Source of the DNA: Pseudomonas piscis
GTDB taxonomy: Bacteria; Pseudomonadota; Gammaproteobacteria; Pseudomonadales; Pseudomonadaceae
Assembly (NCBI RefSeq): GCF_009380155.1
Contig: NZ_WHUV01000007.1
Location: forward strand, 62,001-126,000
DNA: 64,000 nt
Reading direction: 5' to 3'
Shown: in pieces, positions 46,181 to 56,253 of the stretch
Layout of the letters: every line of letters starts with the position of its first letter
Position numbering within the stretch: the first letter of the stretch is position 1
Position numbers and translations under genes: made by a program
Notes under the pieces: model-generated
Databases searched by the model: none
Seen by the model: only the letters and a program-made list of their open reading frames with translations
Told to the model about the DNA's origin: nothing

Positions 46181-46292
46181 GTAGGAGCGAGGCTTGCCCG
46201 CGATGGACTTCAGGGCGCTGCATTTATCCAGTCGACACGCACTACCGTTAGCTCGCATCGCGAGCAATCGAGGGGCGACCGGCAGCTTCTAC
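46181..46292. repeat. REP/BIME-type repeat pair
   Basis: A Pseudomonas REP-like unit (GTAGGAGCGAGGCTTGCCCG at 46181-46200, continuing CGATGG) is followed in inverse orientation by CATCGCGAGCAATCGAGG ... GCTTCTAC ending at 46292. The pair sits in the 390-bp gap 45950-46339 between dedA and the GNAT gene. Nothing else is evident there beyond the likely dedA promoter region. Confidence 0.7.
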
Positions 46293-46339
46293 GGAGGATC
46301 GCCTTGCTCAATTGACTGGCATCAGGCCGGGGCCCGTTC

Positions 46340-46798
46340 TCAGTCTTCGCTTATGGGCAGGATGTAGTTCTTGAACTCCGTGTCCTCGCGAAATCCCATG
46401 GATTCATAGGTCTTGCGCGCCACTTCGTTGTCGCTGCTGGTGGAGACCCGCATGCGCACGGCATTGGTTTCCTTGGCCATCTTCTTGGCGGTGCGCATCA
46501 GGTTGTCGGCCACCAGTTGGCGGCGAGCATCCTCGGCAACGTAGATGTCGTTGAGGATCCACACACGCTTGAGGGACAGGGACGAGAAGCTCGGATAGAG
46601 CTGGCAGAAGCCCAGCAACTTGCTGCTGTCGTCATCGGCCAGGGCCAGGTAGATCACCGACTCCTTGCGCCGCAGGCGCTTTTCCAGGAACGCCCGGGAA
46701 GAGTCCGGGTAAGGCAGGGCGCCATAGAACTCGCGGTACTTGACGAATAGCGGGGTCAACAGATCCAGGTGCTCGAGGGTTGCTTGAGTAATCCGCAT
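46340..46798 (-). CDS. GNAT-family N-acetyltransferase
   Basis: A 152-residue GNAT acetyltransferase. The acetyl-CoA-binding region is IYVAEDARRQLVADNLMRTAKKMAKETN, in which the Q/RxxGxG/A loop is altered (RRQLVA), and VRMRVSTSSDNEVARKTYESMGFREDTEF closes the fold. Substrate unknown. Start ATG 46798 gives MRITQATLEHLDLL, the usual GNAT opening; the longer frame to 46891 runs into unrelated sequence. I recall a probable acetyltransferase (PA4026) at this spot next to eutC in P. aeruginosa, so the association is conserved, but a role in ethanolamine use is not shown. Confidence 0.8.
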   Translation of the reverse strand: MRITQATLEHLDLLTPLFVKYREFYGALPYPDSSRAFLEKRLRRKESVIYLALADDDSSKLLGFCQLYPSFSSLSLKRVWILNDIYVAEDARRQLVADNLMRTAKKMAKETNAVRMRVSTSSDNEVARKTYESMGFREDTEFKNYILPISED

Positions 46799-46904
46799 GA
46801 TGGCTCTCAACTTCAAGTGGATGTGACGGCACAGGTTGGAGAACTCGGGCAGCCGCGTTGCGATGCTGCCCAAAGCGGTTAAAAAGCGCAATCGTCTTGC
46901 AAAA

Positions 46905-47729
46905 TCACACTTGGGGCGGGCCCAGGAGGAAGTTGCCCTTCATGTCCGCGGGCGAGTCGCTGTCCAGGGTCTGGACCTGCGCCTCGTCCTTGAGGTTCAC
47001 CCCCGACAATTGCCGGCGGCAGGCTTCGCGCATCAGGTACAGCAGCCGATGGGCGGCCATGCCGTAGCTCAGGCCCTCCAGGCGTACGTTGGAGATGCAG
47101 TTGCGGTAGGCATCGGTGAGCCCGACCTTCGGCTGGTAGGTGAAATATAGCCCCAGACTGTCGGGAGAGCTGAGCCCCGGGCGTTCGCCGATCAGGATGA
47201 CCGTCATCTTGGCGCCCAGCAGCTGGCCGATTTCATCGGCCACCGCCACCCGGCCCTGTTCCACCAGGATCACCGGCGACAGCGACCAGCCTTCGGCGGC
47301 GGTCTGTTCTTCCATGCGCGCCAGGAACGGCAGGGTATGGCGATGCACGGCCAGCGCCGACAAGCCATCGGCCACCACGACCGCGAGGTCGACCCCGCCG
47401 GGGTGGGCCTGGGCATATTCGCGCAGGGCCTGGGCCGACTCGTCGCTGAGCCGGCGCCCCAGGTCAGGGCGTTGCAGGTAGCTGTGGCGATCGGTGGCGG
47501 CGCTGTGCAGCAGCAGGCTGTCGCGGCCCCGCTCGGCCAGCTGGGCACTGAGTCCGGCATGGTCGAACGGCAGGTGTACGGCATCCCGGGCCTGGGCATG
47601 GGCGAACTGGAAATCCAGCTGGGCGCCAGTGGGCAGGCTGGTGCCGGTGCGGCCCAGGGCGATGCGCGCCGGAGTCAGGCGGCGCAGTTCCAGCCAGGGG
47701 TTTTGCGAGTCGCTCGGGTGTTTTTGCAT
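46905..47729 (-). CDS. eutC: Ethanolamine ammonia-lyase small subunit
   Basis: A 274-residue EutC that contributes to binding adenosylcobalamin in the (EutB-EutC)6 lyase. Motifs: [49 protein letters not shown], and [36 protein letters not shown] with the corrin-contacting segment, then NCISNVR. ATG 47729 is 11 bp after the eutB stop. It is the last gene of the leftward eutH-eutA-fusion-eutB-eutC series. Confidence 0.95.
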   Translation of the reverse strand: MQKHPSDSQNPWLELRRLTPARIALGRTGTSLPTGAQLDFQFAHAQARDAVHLPFDHAGLSAQLAERGRDSLLLHSAATDRHSYLQRPDLGRRLSDESAQALREYAQAHPGGVDLAVVVADGLSALAVHRHTLPFLARMEEQTAAEGWSLSPVILVEQGRVAVADEIGQLLGAKMTVILIGERPGLSSPDSLGLYFTYQPKVGLTDAYRNCISNVRLEGLSYGMAAHRLLYLMREACRRQLSGVNLKDEAQVQTLDSDSPADMKGNFLLGPPQV

Positions 47730-47740
47730 GAGCCTGTTCC

Positions 47741-49135
47741 TTATCCCAACTGGGCCAGTGCCTGGCGGAAGGCCGGAGGCAGGTTGTTGCCGAAATGCAC
47801 CTTGCCGTCGGCCTGGGTGAAGATCCCGGTCCGCGCCAGCCACTGCTCGAATTCGGGCGCGGGCTTCAGGCCCAGGGTCTGGCGGGCGTAGAGGGCGTCG
47901 TGGAAGGATGTGGTCTGGTAGTTGAGCATGATGTCGTCGGAGCCCGGGATGCCCATGATGAAGTTGATCCCGGCCACCCCCAGCAGGGTCAGCAGGTTGT
48001 CCATGTCGTCCTGGTCGGCCTCGGCGTGGTTGGTGTAGCAGATGTCGCAACCCATGGGCACGCCCAGCAACTTGCCGCAGAAGTGATCCTCCAGGCCGGC
48101 GCGGATGATCTGCTTGCCGTTGTACAGGTACTCCGGCCCGATGAAACCGACCACGGTGTTCACCAGGAACGGCTTGAAGTGCCGCGCCACGGCGTAGGCG
48201 CGGGTTTCGCAGGTCTGCTGGTCGACGCCGAAGTGGGCGTTGGCCGACAGCGCGCTGCCCTGGCCGGTCTCGAAGTACATCAGGTTCTGCCCCAGGGTGC
48301 CGCGATTCAGGCTCAGCCCCGCTTCGTAGCCTTCCTTGAGGATGTTGAGGTTGATGCCGAAGCTGGCGTTGGCCGCTTCGGTACCGGCGATCGACTGGAA
48401 TACCAGGTCCAGGGGCACGCCACGGTTGATCGCCTCGATGGAGGTGGTGACGTGGGTCAGCACGCAGGCCTGGGTGGGAATCTCGTAGCGCTGGATGATG
48501 GCGTCGAGCATCTCCAGCATGGCGCAGATCGAGGCGATGCTGTCGGTGGCCGGGTTGATGCCGATCATGGCGTCGCCGTTGCCGTACAGCAGGCCGTCGA
48601 GAATGCTCGCGGCGATGCCGGCCGGCTCGTCGGTGGGGTGGTTGGGCTGCAGGCGGGTGGACAGGCGCCCGCGCAGGCCCACGGTGCCGCGGAACTTGGT
48701 CACCACACGGATTTTCTGCGCTACCAGCACCAGGTCTTGCAGGCGCATGATCTTCGATACCGCCGCGGCCATTTCCGGGGTCAGGCCCGGGGCCAGGTCG
48801 CGCAGGCTCTGCTCGTCGGCAGCGTCACTGAGCAGCCAGTCGCGGAAGCCGCCGACGGTCAGGTGGCTGACCGGGGCGAAGGCCGCCTTGTCGTGGCTGT
48901 CGATGATCAGCCGGGTGACTTCGTCGGACTCGTAGGGGATCAGCACCTCTTCGAGGAAGTGCTTGAGGGGGATGTCCGCCAAGGTCATCTGGGCGGCCAC
49001 CCGCTCGCCGTCGTTGAGGGCGGCGACCCCGGCCAGGAAATCCCCGGAACGCGCGGGGCTGGCCTTGGCCATGACTTCCTTGAGGCTGTCGAAGCGATAG
49101 GTCTGAGAACCTACGCTGTGGGAAAATTGGGCCAT
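47741..49135 (-). CDS. eutB: Ethanolamine ammonia-lyase large subunit
   Basis: A 464-residue TIM-barrel subunit carrying the active site that converts ethanolamine to acetaldehyde and ammonia using adenosylcobalamin. Residues matching E. coli Arg160, Gln162, Asn193, Glu287 and Asp362 are all present: Arg161/Gln163 in [10 protein letters not shown], Asn194 in IGINPATDS, Glu289 in YFETGQGS, and Asp364 in [16 protein letters not shown]. It is thus a canonical enzyme, in contrast to the fused paralogue upstream. It follows the fusion gene by 51 bp and precedes eutC by 11 bp. Confidence 0.97.
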   Translation of the reverse strand: MAQFSHSVGSQTYRFDSLKEVMAKASPARSGDFLAGVAALNDGERVAAQMTLADIPLKHFLEEVLIPYESDEVTRLIIDSHDKAAFAPVSHLTVGGFRDWLLSDAADEQSLRDLAPGLTPEMAAAVSKIMRLQDLVLVAQKIRVVTKFRGTVGLRGRLSTRLQPNHPTDEPAGIAASILDGLLYGNGDAMIGINPATDSIASICAMLEMLDAIIQRYEIPTQACVLTHVTTSIEAINRGVPLDLVFQSIAGTEAANASFGINLNILKEGYEAGLSLNRGTLGQNLMYFETGQGSALSANAHFGVDQQTCETRAYAVARHFKPFLVNTVVGFIGPEYLYNGKQIIRAGLEDHFCGKLLGVPMGCDICYTNHAEADQDDMDNLLTLLGVAGINFIMGIPGSDDIMLNYQTTSFHDALYARQTLGLKPAPEFEQWLARTGIFTQADGKVHFGNNLPPAFRQALAQLG

Positions 49136-49186
49136 CTCAGTCTCCGTTTCAACGATGTAGGGGCGTTGCCGAATGCTGGCGGATCA

Positions 49187-51382
49187 TCAGGATGCCACCT
49201 TCTTCAGCAGGTTTTCCAGACGGTTGCCGGCAGCTCGGTGCTGCAGGATGGCGAAGGCCTTCTCCGCCACCAGGCTGCCGCCTTCCAGCGGCGGCAGGCC
49301 GCCGCTGTAGATGTTCGAGATCACGGTGTATTCGTAGCCGATATCCGGGTTGCCGCTGAACTGCGCCGCCGCGCGCCGGGCCTGTTCGTCCGGCAAGCGA
49401 TAGCCCAGGTAGGCGGACATGCTGCGCGAGGCCAGGGCATCGCCGCCGGGACGTTCGCCGATCAAGACAATGATCAGCTGCGGTTGCAGCGCCTCGCCCA
49501 CCGATTCCGCCAGCTTGACCCGGCCATAGGGCGCGAGGATCGGCTGGCCGACGCGCAGTTCGCGGCTGCGCAGGCCATCCATCAGCACCGGCAGCAGTTC
49601 GGGAATGTTGTGGTGGATGGCCTCGGCGCTGAGACCGTCGGAAATCACGATCTGCACGTCGTTGTATTCCGGTTGCAGCTGGCGCAGTACCTCTTCAGTC
49701 AGGCGCGCGCCCAGTTCCGGGTCTTGCAGGTGGGCCAGCTTGTCCGGGGCGGCGGTGCGCAGTTCGCGCAGGGGAATCTCGCCGAACTCGGCCGGACGCA
49801 GGTCGACGTAGATCGCCTCCCGGGCCACCGCCAGGTTGGCCCGCACGATGCGCGAGACGTTGTTGGCCGGGCGCGGCCCGGCGTTGTCGAAACCGTAGGT
49901 GGCCGGGGTGGATTCCAGCAGGCGCTGGAAGTCGATGTCCGACTCGCAGAAGATCCGCGGGTTGCCCCAGTTCGGCCCGCGCTCGACGTTGCCATGGGCA
50001 TCTTCCTGGAAGATCCCCTTGCCCAGGGCCCAGCGCAGGTACTCCGGAGCCGGCGCCAGGTCGTGGACTTCGCGCAGGGTCTGGTTGTCGTGGGCGCTGG
50101 TGTCGAAGTAGGCCAGCATGCGGTCGGTGCTCAGGTACACGTCCATGAAGAAGTTGGCGCCGGCCGCAGTCAGCAGCTCGGTGGCCATCTGCTGGCCTTC
50201 CAGGGTCACCTGGGAGTGCAAGGTGTAGCAGGGCGCCATGCCCATGGGCAGGCCCAGCAGCTTGCCCATGAACTGGTCCTGCAGACAGGCGTAGGTCATC
50301 TCGAAGTTGTCGAGGTGGGTTTCCGGGCCGATGAAACCGGTGACGTTGTTGACCATGTACGGGCGGTAGCGCCGGGCCAGGCCGTAGCACAGCGCCTCGC
50401 AGGTGGTCATGTCGATTCCTTCGTGCTTGCCGTAGGTCAGCTCGCTGCCCTGGCCGGTCTCGAAGTACATGAAGTTTTCCGCCACGTCTCTTAGTGGGCC
50501 CCGCTCGGCCATGGCCTGCCAGGCCTGGTCGAGCAGTTGCACGGTGACGTCGAACTCGTCGGTCAGGGTGCGCTCGGTGCCCGCCAGGCTCTGGAACATG
50601 ATTTCCACCGGCGCGCCCTGGTCCAGGCAGGCCAGTTGGGTCTTGATGTGCGACAGCACGCAGATCTGCGTAGGCGCTCCGGTTTCCCGGCGCAATTTGT
50701 CCAGGTGGCGCAGGGTGGCGCTGATGTTGTCCACGGTGTCGATGGCCGGGTTGAGGCCGATCAGCGCGTCGCCCGAGCCCATGCTCAGCCCGGTGTACAC
50801 CAGCAGGGTGATGCCGCTGAGGTTGTCGGTGGGGTGGTTGGGCTGCAAGCGTGACGACAGGGTGCCAGGCAGGCCCACCAGGGTCCGGGCCTTGGCGGCT
50901 GCACCGCTCTTGAGCTTCTTGGACAGCAGGATCAGCTCGTGCACGTCCAGAAGCTTGGCCAGGGCGGCGACCATCACCCCGGTCAGGCCCGTGCCGATGC
51001 GGCGGATTTCCGTGCCGTGGCTGCGCAGCAGGCGATCCTTGAGGGCGCCCAGGGTCAGCCCGGATATCTCGGCGAACACTTGGTGGTCGATGTCGTAGTT
51101 GACCTGCATCACGCTGTCGATACGGCCATGGCGATCGGTGAGAGGGTGCTCGAAGTAGTGGCCCAGGGTCAGCTCCGAGAGCACCTTGCGGGCCGCTTCG
51201 CGAGTGATTTCGTCGGCCGCCGCGAGGCCGGCCACGCGGTCCCCGGCCTTGCTGATGTCGGCGGCGCCGAGCACCGCCTTGAGGTTGGCGAAGTGGATCT
51301 CGCGATCCAGGACCCGGGTGCCGTAGCTGCGCTCGGTGGGTATCTCGGGCAGGCGGATGTGCTGGAGTTCGGTGAGTGGCAT
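49187..51382 (-). CDS. Fused EutB-EutC-like ammonia-lyase paralogue
   Basis: A 731-residue single chain: residues 1-460 align with EutB and about 515-731 with EutC (SDGLSAEAIHHNIPELLPVL, GRVKLAESVGEALQPQLIIVLIGERPGGD, then VISNIYSGGLPPLEGG). In the barrel Arg178, Gln180 ([10 protein letters not shown]), Asn211 (LIGLNPAID) and Glu308 ([10 protein letters not shown]) are kept. The residue equal to E. coli Asp362 is Ala383 (LPMGMAPCYT against PMGCDICYT), and the following NHAEADQ is LHSQVTLEG. It therefore looks catalytically competent with an altered substrate pocket. ATG 51382 follows AAGGAG; ATG 51406 is less likely. It is co-transcribed with eutA (28-bp gap) and eutB. Confidence 0.9.
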   Translation of the reverse strand: MPLTELQHIRLPEIPTERSYGTRVLDREIHFANLKAVLGAADISKAGDRVAGLAAADEITREAARKVLSELTLGHYFEHPLTDRHGRIDSVMQVNYDIDHQVFAEISGLTLGALKDRLLRSHGTEIRRIGTGLTGVMVAALAKLLDVHELILLSKKLKSGAAAKARTLVGLPGTLSSRLQPNHPTDNLSGITLLVYTGLSMGSGDALIGLNPAIDTVDNISATLRHLDKLRRETGAPTQICVLSHIKTQLACLDQGAPVEIMFQSLAGTERTLTDEFDVTVQLLDQAWQAMAERGPLRDVAENFMYFETGQGSELTYGKHEGIDMTTCEALCYGLARRYRPYMVNNVTGFIGPETHLDNFEMTYACLQDQFMGKLLGLPMGMAPCYTLHSQVTLEGQQMATELLTAAGANFFMDVYLSTDRMLAYFDTSAHDNQTLREVHDLAPAPEYLRWALGKGIFQEDAHGNVERGPNWGNPRIFCESDIDFQRLLESTPATYGFDNAGPRPANNVSRIVRANLAVAREAIYVDLRPAEFGEIPLRELRTAAPDKLAHLQDPELGARLTEEVLRQLQPEYNDVQIVISDGLSAEAIHHNIPELLPVLMDGLRSRELRVGQPILAPYGRVKLAESVGEALQPQLIIVLIGERPGGDALASRSMSAYLGYRLPDEQARRAAAQFSGNPDIGYEYTVISNIYSGGLPPLEGGSLVAEKAFAILQHRAAGNRLENLLKKVAS

Positions 51383-51410
51383 GGCAGGACTCTCCTTGGT
51401 TCGCATCGCC

Positions 51411-52847
51411 TCAGTGCACGCCGTAGAAGGCGACGGGCACGATGTGCTGATGGGGTTTCCCCAGGTTGATGAAGTGCGCCGAGCGCTCGCGTACCTCGTC
51501 GATGACGATCAGGTTGCAGGCACTGCGCCCCCAGTCCGTGGCGTAGTTGCCCAGGACCTTGCCGATGTTGCTTTCCAGCAGCAGCACCAGTGGCCACTGC
51601 GGCTCCGGGGCAGCGGCTTGCAGGGCCTGGGCCAGGCGCGTGCCCAACTGGCGGACCTGCTCCAGCCGGGGAACCTGGCCGTCATCGAGCAATTGCAGGC
51701 AGGCGCCGTCGCGGCTGCCCAGGGCCAGGCCCAGGGCGTCGCGCAGTTGGCGCTCGCTGGCATCGATGGGCAGGCGCGCGACGATGGGCAGGTCCTTGAG
51801 TGGCAGCACCTGTGGTCGTGGCAAGAACAGGGTGCTGCCGGAAATCTCGGTGTTGTGCAGGGTCAGGCCATAGACCGTGGCTCGCCCGCGGTTTTCCGGC
51901 ACCAGTCGGGTGGCGTCCCCCACCAGTCGGGGCTGGCGAGCGATGGCCAGGGCCAGGTCGATGCCCAAATCGCCATAGAAGGTGGTGCCGGGCAGCGTTT
52001 CGCCTTGCAGGTGGCGATAGAGCAGCTCGCCGACGCCGCCGGAAAAGGTCAACGCGGCGCTTGCATGGCCTTGGGGCAAGAGCAGCGGCAATTGCTCGAC
52101 CACCCGGCCCAGCGGACTGGCGAAGAACGCCCGGTCGCCCTCGGCGATCGCCAGCAGCGCCGCGACGTACCAGGCGAGCACAGCGTCCCGCTCCAGGGGC
52201 ATCAGTTCCTGGCCGGGCTCCCTGGCGATGCCCAGGTGCTGGAGCAGGGCCCGGCCGAACGCCGAGAGCTCCCTGAGCCGATAGCTACCGGGGTGGAATT
52301 GCAGGTGCCGGGCGCCGATGAAGTGGCAGCCAGTGGCCAGGACATTGCCATCCAGGCCCCAGGCGGCGTTGGTGGTACCGCCGCCAATGTCCAGGTTGAG
52401 CAGTGGCTGCTGGCGATGGAAACGGCTCAGGGCCGAACAGCTGCCCATGAAGGCCAACCAGGATTCCAGGCCGCCGTCGTCGGCCCGGGTCACCAGGGCG
52501 TTGCCGAGCAGTTGCCCCACCTGTTGCGCCAGGGCCTGGGCATTGTGCCGCCGGGCGGCCAGGCCGGTGATGATCACTCCGCCGGAAAACAGCTGCTGCG
52601 GACGGACTCCGGCCTGTTCCAGCCAGCCTTCGATCAAGCCGCCGATGGCCCCGGTGTCGATGATGTCGTCCTTGAACGGCGTGAACACCGGGTCGCCGCG
52701 AAACAGCACCCGGGGTTCATTGAGGGCCATGCGTCCGGTGACGCAATGGCTGCTGAGGCTGGCCTGGGCGATCAGCGCGCTGCTGGTGGTGGAGCCGAAG
52801 TCCAGTCCCAGCAGCAATACCGGTGCGCCGCCCGTGATGGCTTGCAT
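51411..52847 (-). CDS. eutA: EutA, ethanolamine ammonia-lyase reactivase
   Basis: A 478-residue ASKHA-fold ATPase that exchanges damaged cobalamin out of the lyase. N-terminal LGLDFGSTTSSALIA is the phosphate-1 motif, LNLDIGGGTTNAAWG the phosphate-2 motif, and SGGVGELLYRHL lies in the adenosine region. Length is close to E. coli EutA (467). It sits between eutH and the fused lyase, so it probably serves both the fusion and the split EutBC. ATG 52847 is used; the gap to eutH is 25 bp. Confidence 0.9.
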   Translation of the reverse strand: MQAITGGAPVLLLGLDFGSTTSSALIAQASLSSHCVTGRMALNEPRVLFRGDPVFTPFKDDIIDTGAIGGLIEGWLEQAGVRPQQLFSGGVIITGLAARRHNAQALAQQVGQLLGNALVTRADDGGLESWLAFMGSCSALSRFHRQQPLLNLDIGGGTTNAAWGLDGNVLATGCHFIGARHLQFHPGSYRLRELSAFGRALLQHLGIAREPGQELMPLERDAVLAWYVAALLAIAEGDRAFFASPLGRVVEQLPLLLPQGHASAALTFSGGVGELLYRHLQGETLPGTTFYGDLGIDLALAIARQPRLVGDATRLVPENRGRATVYGLTLHNTEISGSTLFLPRPQVLPLKDLPIVARLPIDASERQLRDALGLALGSRDGACLQLLDDGQVPRLEQVRQLGTRLAQALQAAAPEPQWPLVLLLESNIGKVLGNYATDWGRSACNLIVIDEVRERSAHFINLGKPHQHIVPVAFYGVH

Positions 52848-52872
52848 GCAGGCGTTCCTCGCCGTGCCGGGC

Positions 52873-54153
52873 TCAGGCTGTGGCCTTTTGCCCAGGCGCT
52901 GCTGGTGCTTGCTGCACGCTATCGCCCAGGTATTCGCCCTCGGCGATGATCCCGGCCGCGCGGTCCTGGGCTTCCAGTTGCAGGGCCTTGGGCACCGACA
53001 GCCAGTAGGCCAGGCCCACCGCGACGAAACCAGCGCTGAGCTTGCCGATCAGTACCGGCAGGATGATGGTCGGCTGGAAGTTGGCGGTGAAGGACAGGTG
53101 GTCGCCCAGCAGGAAGGCCGCGCAGACACCGAAGGCGATGTTGACCACCTTGTCCTTTGGCGGCATGTAGCGCACCAGGCGGAACATCGCCAGGATGTTG
53201 GCGATGGTGGCCAGCATGCCGGCGCTGCCCACGGCGCTCAGGCCGACCTTGCCGCCCAGGCTCTCCAGGGGTTTGCCCAGGTACTTGCGCAGCAGGTAGA
53301 CCATGGGGAAGGCCCCGGCCAGCATGATGCCGATGTAGCCGGCGGTTTCCAGCGCGCGGGTCTGGTCCTCGGCGTCGGCGATGATCGGGTGGAAGCCCCA
53401 GCTGCCGAAAACCGTGGTGAACACGCCGGTGAAGTGCTGGACGATCGACGCCACCAGCACCAGCTTGATCACTGCGTCCAGGGTCCGGCCGAAGATGATG
53501 AAGCCCTTGATCATCAGGTCCGGCAGGAAGCGCAGCCCCAGGGCCAGGGCCACGACGAAGATCAGGATCGGCAGCAGGTTGGCGAACAGGCCGCCCACGG
53601 CCAGGGCCAGTTGGTAGCTGGCCTCGGAGTTGGTGCTGACCAGCTCGCGGACCATCGGGTTGCTGAAGGCCAGGATCAGGCTGGCCACCATCACCCCGAC
53701 CGGGATGGTCAGGATGCCGGACATGATCCCCAGGGCCATGTACTTGTGGTCGCGCTTGTCGAGCATCGCCAGGCCCATGGGGATCGAGAAGACGATGGTG
53801 GCGCCACCCATGAAGCCGGTGATCAATGCCATCACCAGCGCTTCCTTGCTGGCCGCCAGGGCCGAGGCCAGGTGGTAGCCGCCCATGTCCGAGGCGATGA
53901 TCATGGTCGCCGCCAGGGCCGGGTCGGCACCCAGGGATTCGAAGAAGGGTCCGAAGACCGATTCGATCAATACGGTGAGATAGGGGATGGAAGCCATGAT
54001 CCCCGCCGCCGGCACGAAGATGTAGCCCGTGGCGTGGATGCCTTCCATGAACTCCTTGCCCAGCCCGCGATCACTGTCATAGATGGCAGCGAGGGCGCCG
54101 AGCACGGCACAGAGCATGATGAGGTAGAGCACGTAGTTGCCGATCTGGTCCAT
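52873..54153 (-). CDS. eutH: EutH ethanolamine permease
   Basis: A 426-residue inner-membrane protein with ten to eleven hydrophobic segments. Family phrases: N-terminal IGNYVLYLIMLCAVLGALAAI, GLGKEFMEGIHATGYIFVPAAGIMASIPYL, ASDMGGYHLASALA, and the late FLLGDHLSFTANFQP. EutH aids ethanolamine entry at low concentration or pH. It opens the leftward eutH-eutA-fusion-eutB-eutC unit, with AAGGGAG as ribosome binding site and an AACAATAA element just before it. P. aeruginosa, as I recall, has a different permease at this locus, so the transporter has been exchanged. Confidence 0.92.
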   Translation of the reverse strand: MDQIGNYVLYLIMLCAVLGALAAIYDSDRGLGKEFMEGIHATGYIFVPAAGIMASIPYLTVLIESVFGPFFESLGADPALAATMIIASDMGGYHLASALAASKEALVMALITGFMGGATIVFSIPMGLAMLDKRDHKYMALGIMSGILTIPVGVMVASLILAFSNPMVRELVSTNSEASYQLALAVGGLFANLLPILIFVVALALGLRFLPDLMIKGFIIFGRTLDAVIKLVLVASIVQHFTGVFTTVFGSWGFHPIIADAEDQTRALETAGYIGIMLAGAFPMVYLLRKYLGKPLESLGGKVGLSAVGSAGMLATIANILAMFRLVRYMPPKDKVVNIAFGVCAAFLLGDHLSFTANFQPTIILPVLIGKLSAGFVAVGLAYWLSVPKALQLEAQDRAAGIIAEGEYLGDSVQQAPAAPGQKATA

Positions 54154-54170
54154 TGCTTTGCTCCCTTGTC

Positions 54171-54178
54171 TTATTGTT
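54171..54178 (-). promoter_or_regulatory. Crc/Hfq-type CA motif before the eutH ribosome binding site
   Basis: On the mRNA strand AACAATAA fits the AANAANAA catabolite-activity motif exactly and lies 3 nt before the AAGGGAG Shine-Dalgarno of eutH. The same octamer, followed by the same GA, occurs before eatR. Confidence 0.55.
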
Positions 54179-54308
54179 TTTCAAGGCTCTTGTTCGAGCC
54201 CGGGGCTGTGCGCGCGAGGTCGTTGACTCAGAACTTCCGACAGCAGCGTCCCGTCCGGCAAGCCAGTGGCACCGGACCACGAAGGTGTAGATGTGCGGCA
54301 GGGCCGCG

Positions 54309-54344
54309 AAAAAACCTCCCGGCGACCTTGGGGTCGCCGGGAGG
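54309..54344 (-). terminator. exaC rho-independent terminator
   Basis: A 13-bp perfect stem (54315-54327 with 54332-54344) and a 4-nt loop are followed on the minus strand by six T. It begins 5 bp after the exaC stop and should separate exaC from eutH. Confidence 0.92.
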
Positions 54345-54349
54345 GTCGA

Positions 54350-55870
<1,521 letters not shown>

Positions 55871-55933
55871 GGGGTATCTCCTGGCTTTTATGCTTATGGG
55901 GGAGGACGCGCTTTAGCGCATGGCAAGCGTAGA

Positions 55934-55948
55934 GCAAAGCCCGGGCCA
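55934..55948 (-). promoter_or_regulatory. Sigma-54 promoter of exaC
   Basis: On the minus strand TGGCCCGGGCTTTGC matches the -24/-12 consensus TGGCACG-N4-TTGC with a single change (A to C) and the exact GG-N10-GC spacing; it is flanked by C and T as preferred. The start point would lie about 50 nt before the exaC ATG. The divergent regulator is a sigma-54 activator. Confidence 0.75.
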
Positions 55949-56242
55949 GTGTGCTCCATGCCAGGTGAATCAAGGCCTTGCGACAACAGGTCGCAGCCCC
56001 TGGACCTGGGCTGTGGCAAATCTGGCGCAGTATCGAGTGACAGTTTGTAACCTTGATGGCACAACCTGTGACTTGTGGGTCAAGCCGACGTTGCAATGCG
56101 GTCACGGCTGGAGGATGCTGATTCGCGTGTCGAATCCTGTCGGACAAATCCGCTGAATCCTCGGAGTTTTTGTCGGCTGGCAGCGATTCTCGAACTTTCG
56201 GCGGCTACAGGATGGCGCCCGCGCGTGACAGCACAGCAGGAG

Positions 56243-56250
56243 AACAATAA
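56243..56250 (+). promoter_or_regulatory. Crc/Hfq-type CA motif between ribosome binding site and eatR start
   Basis: AACAATAA (AANAANAA consensus) lies between the AGGAG of eatR and its ATG at 56254. Binding of Hfq/Crc here would block translation of the activator. The octamer is identical to the one before eutH. Confidence 0.55.
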
Positions 56251-56253
56251 GAA

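Larger units (their letters stand above)
55871..56253. other. Divergent control region between exaC and eatR
   Basis: This 383-bp gap has no gene. It holds the sigma-54-type exaC promoter (55934-55948) and, farther out, a 140-bp stretch where GGTT-type segments recur (GGTTGTG and GGTTACA 14 bp apart on the minus strand, near 56050-56070). These could be enhancer sites for EatR about 120-140 bp upstream of the exaC start point. No typical sigma-70 promoter for eatR stands out. The eatR leader ends with the AACAATAA element. Confidence 0.5.

Noticed and set aside
54154-54308. Sigma-54 promoter for eutH
   Set aside because: No GG-N10-GC pair with an acceptable TGGCA/TTGC context was found on the minus strand; the best candidate (CGG...CTGC) matches too few bases.
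56050-56080. A perfect GTGACAG/CTGTGAC operator for EatR
   Set aside because: The two arms are not true complements; only loose GGTT-type direct repeats remain, so no operator is claimed.
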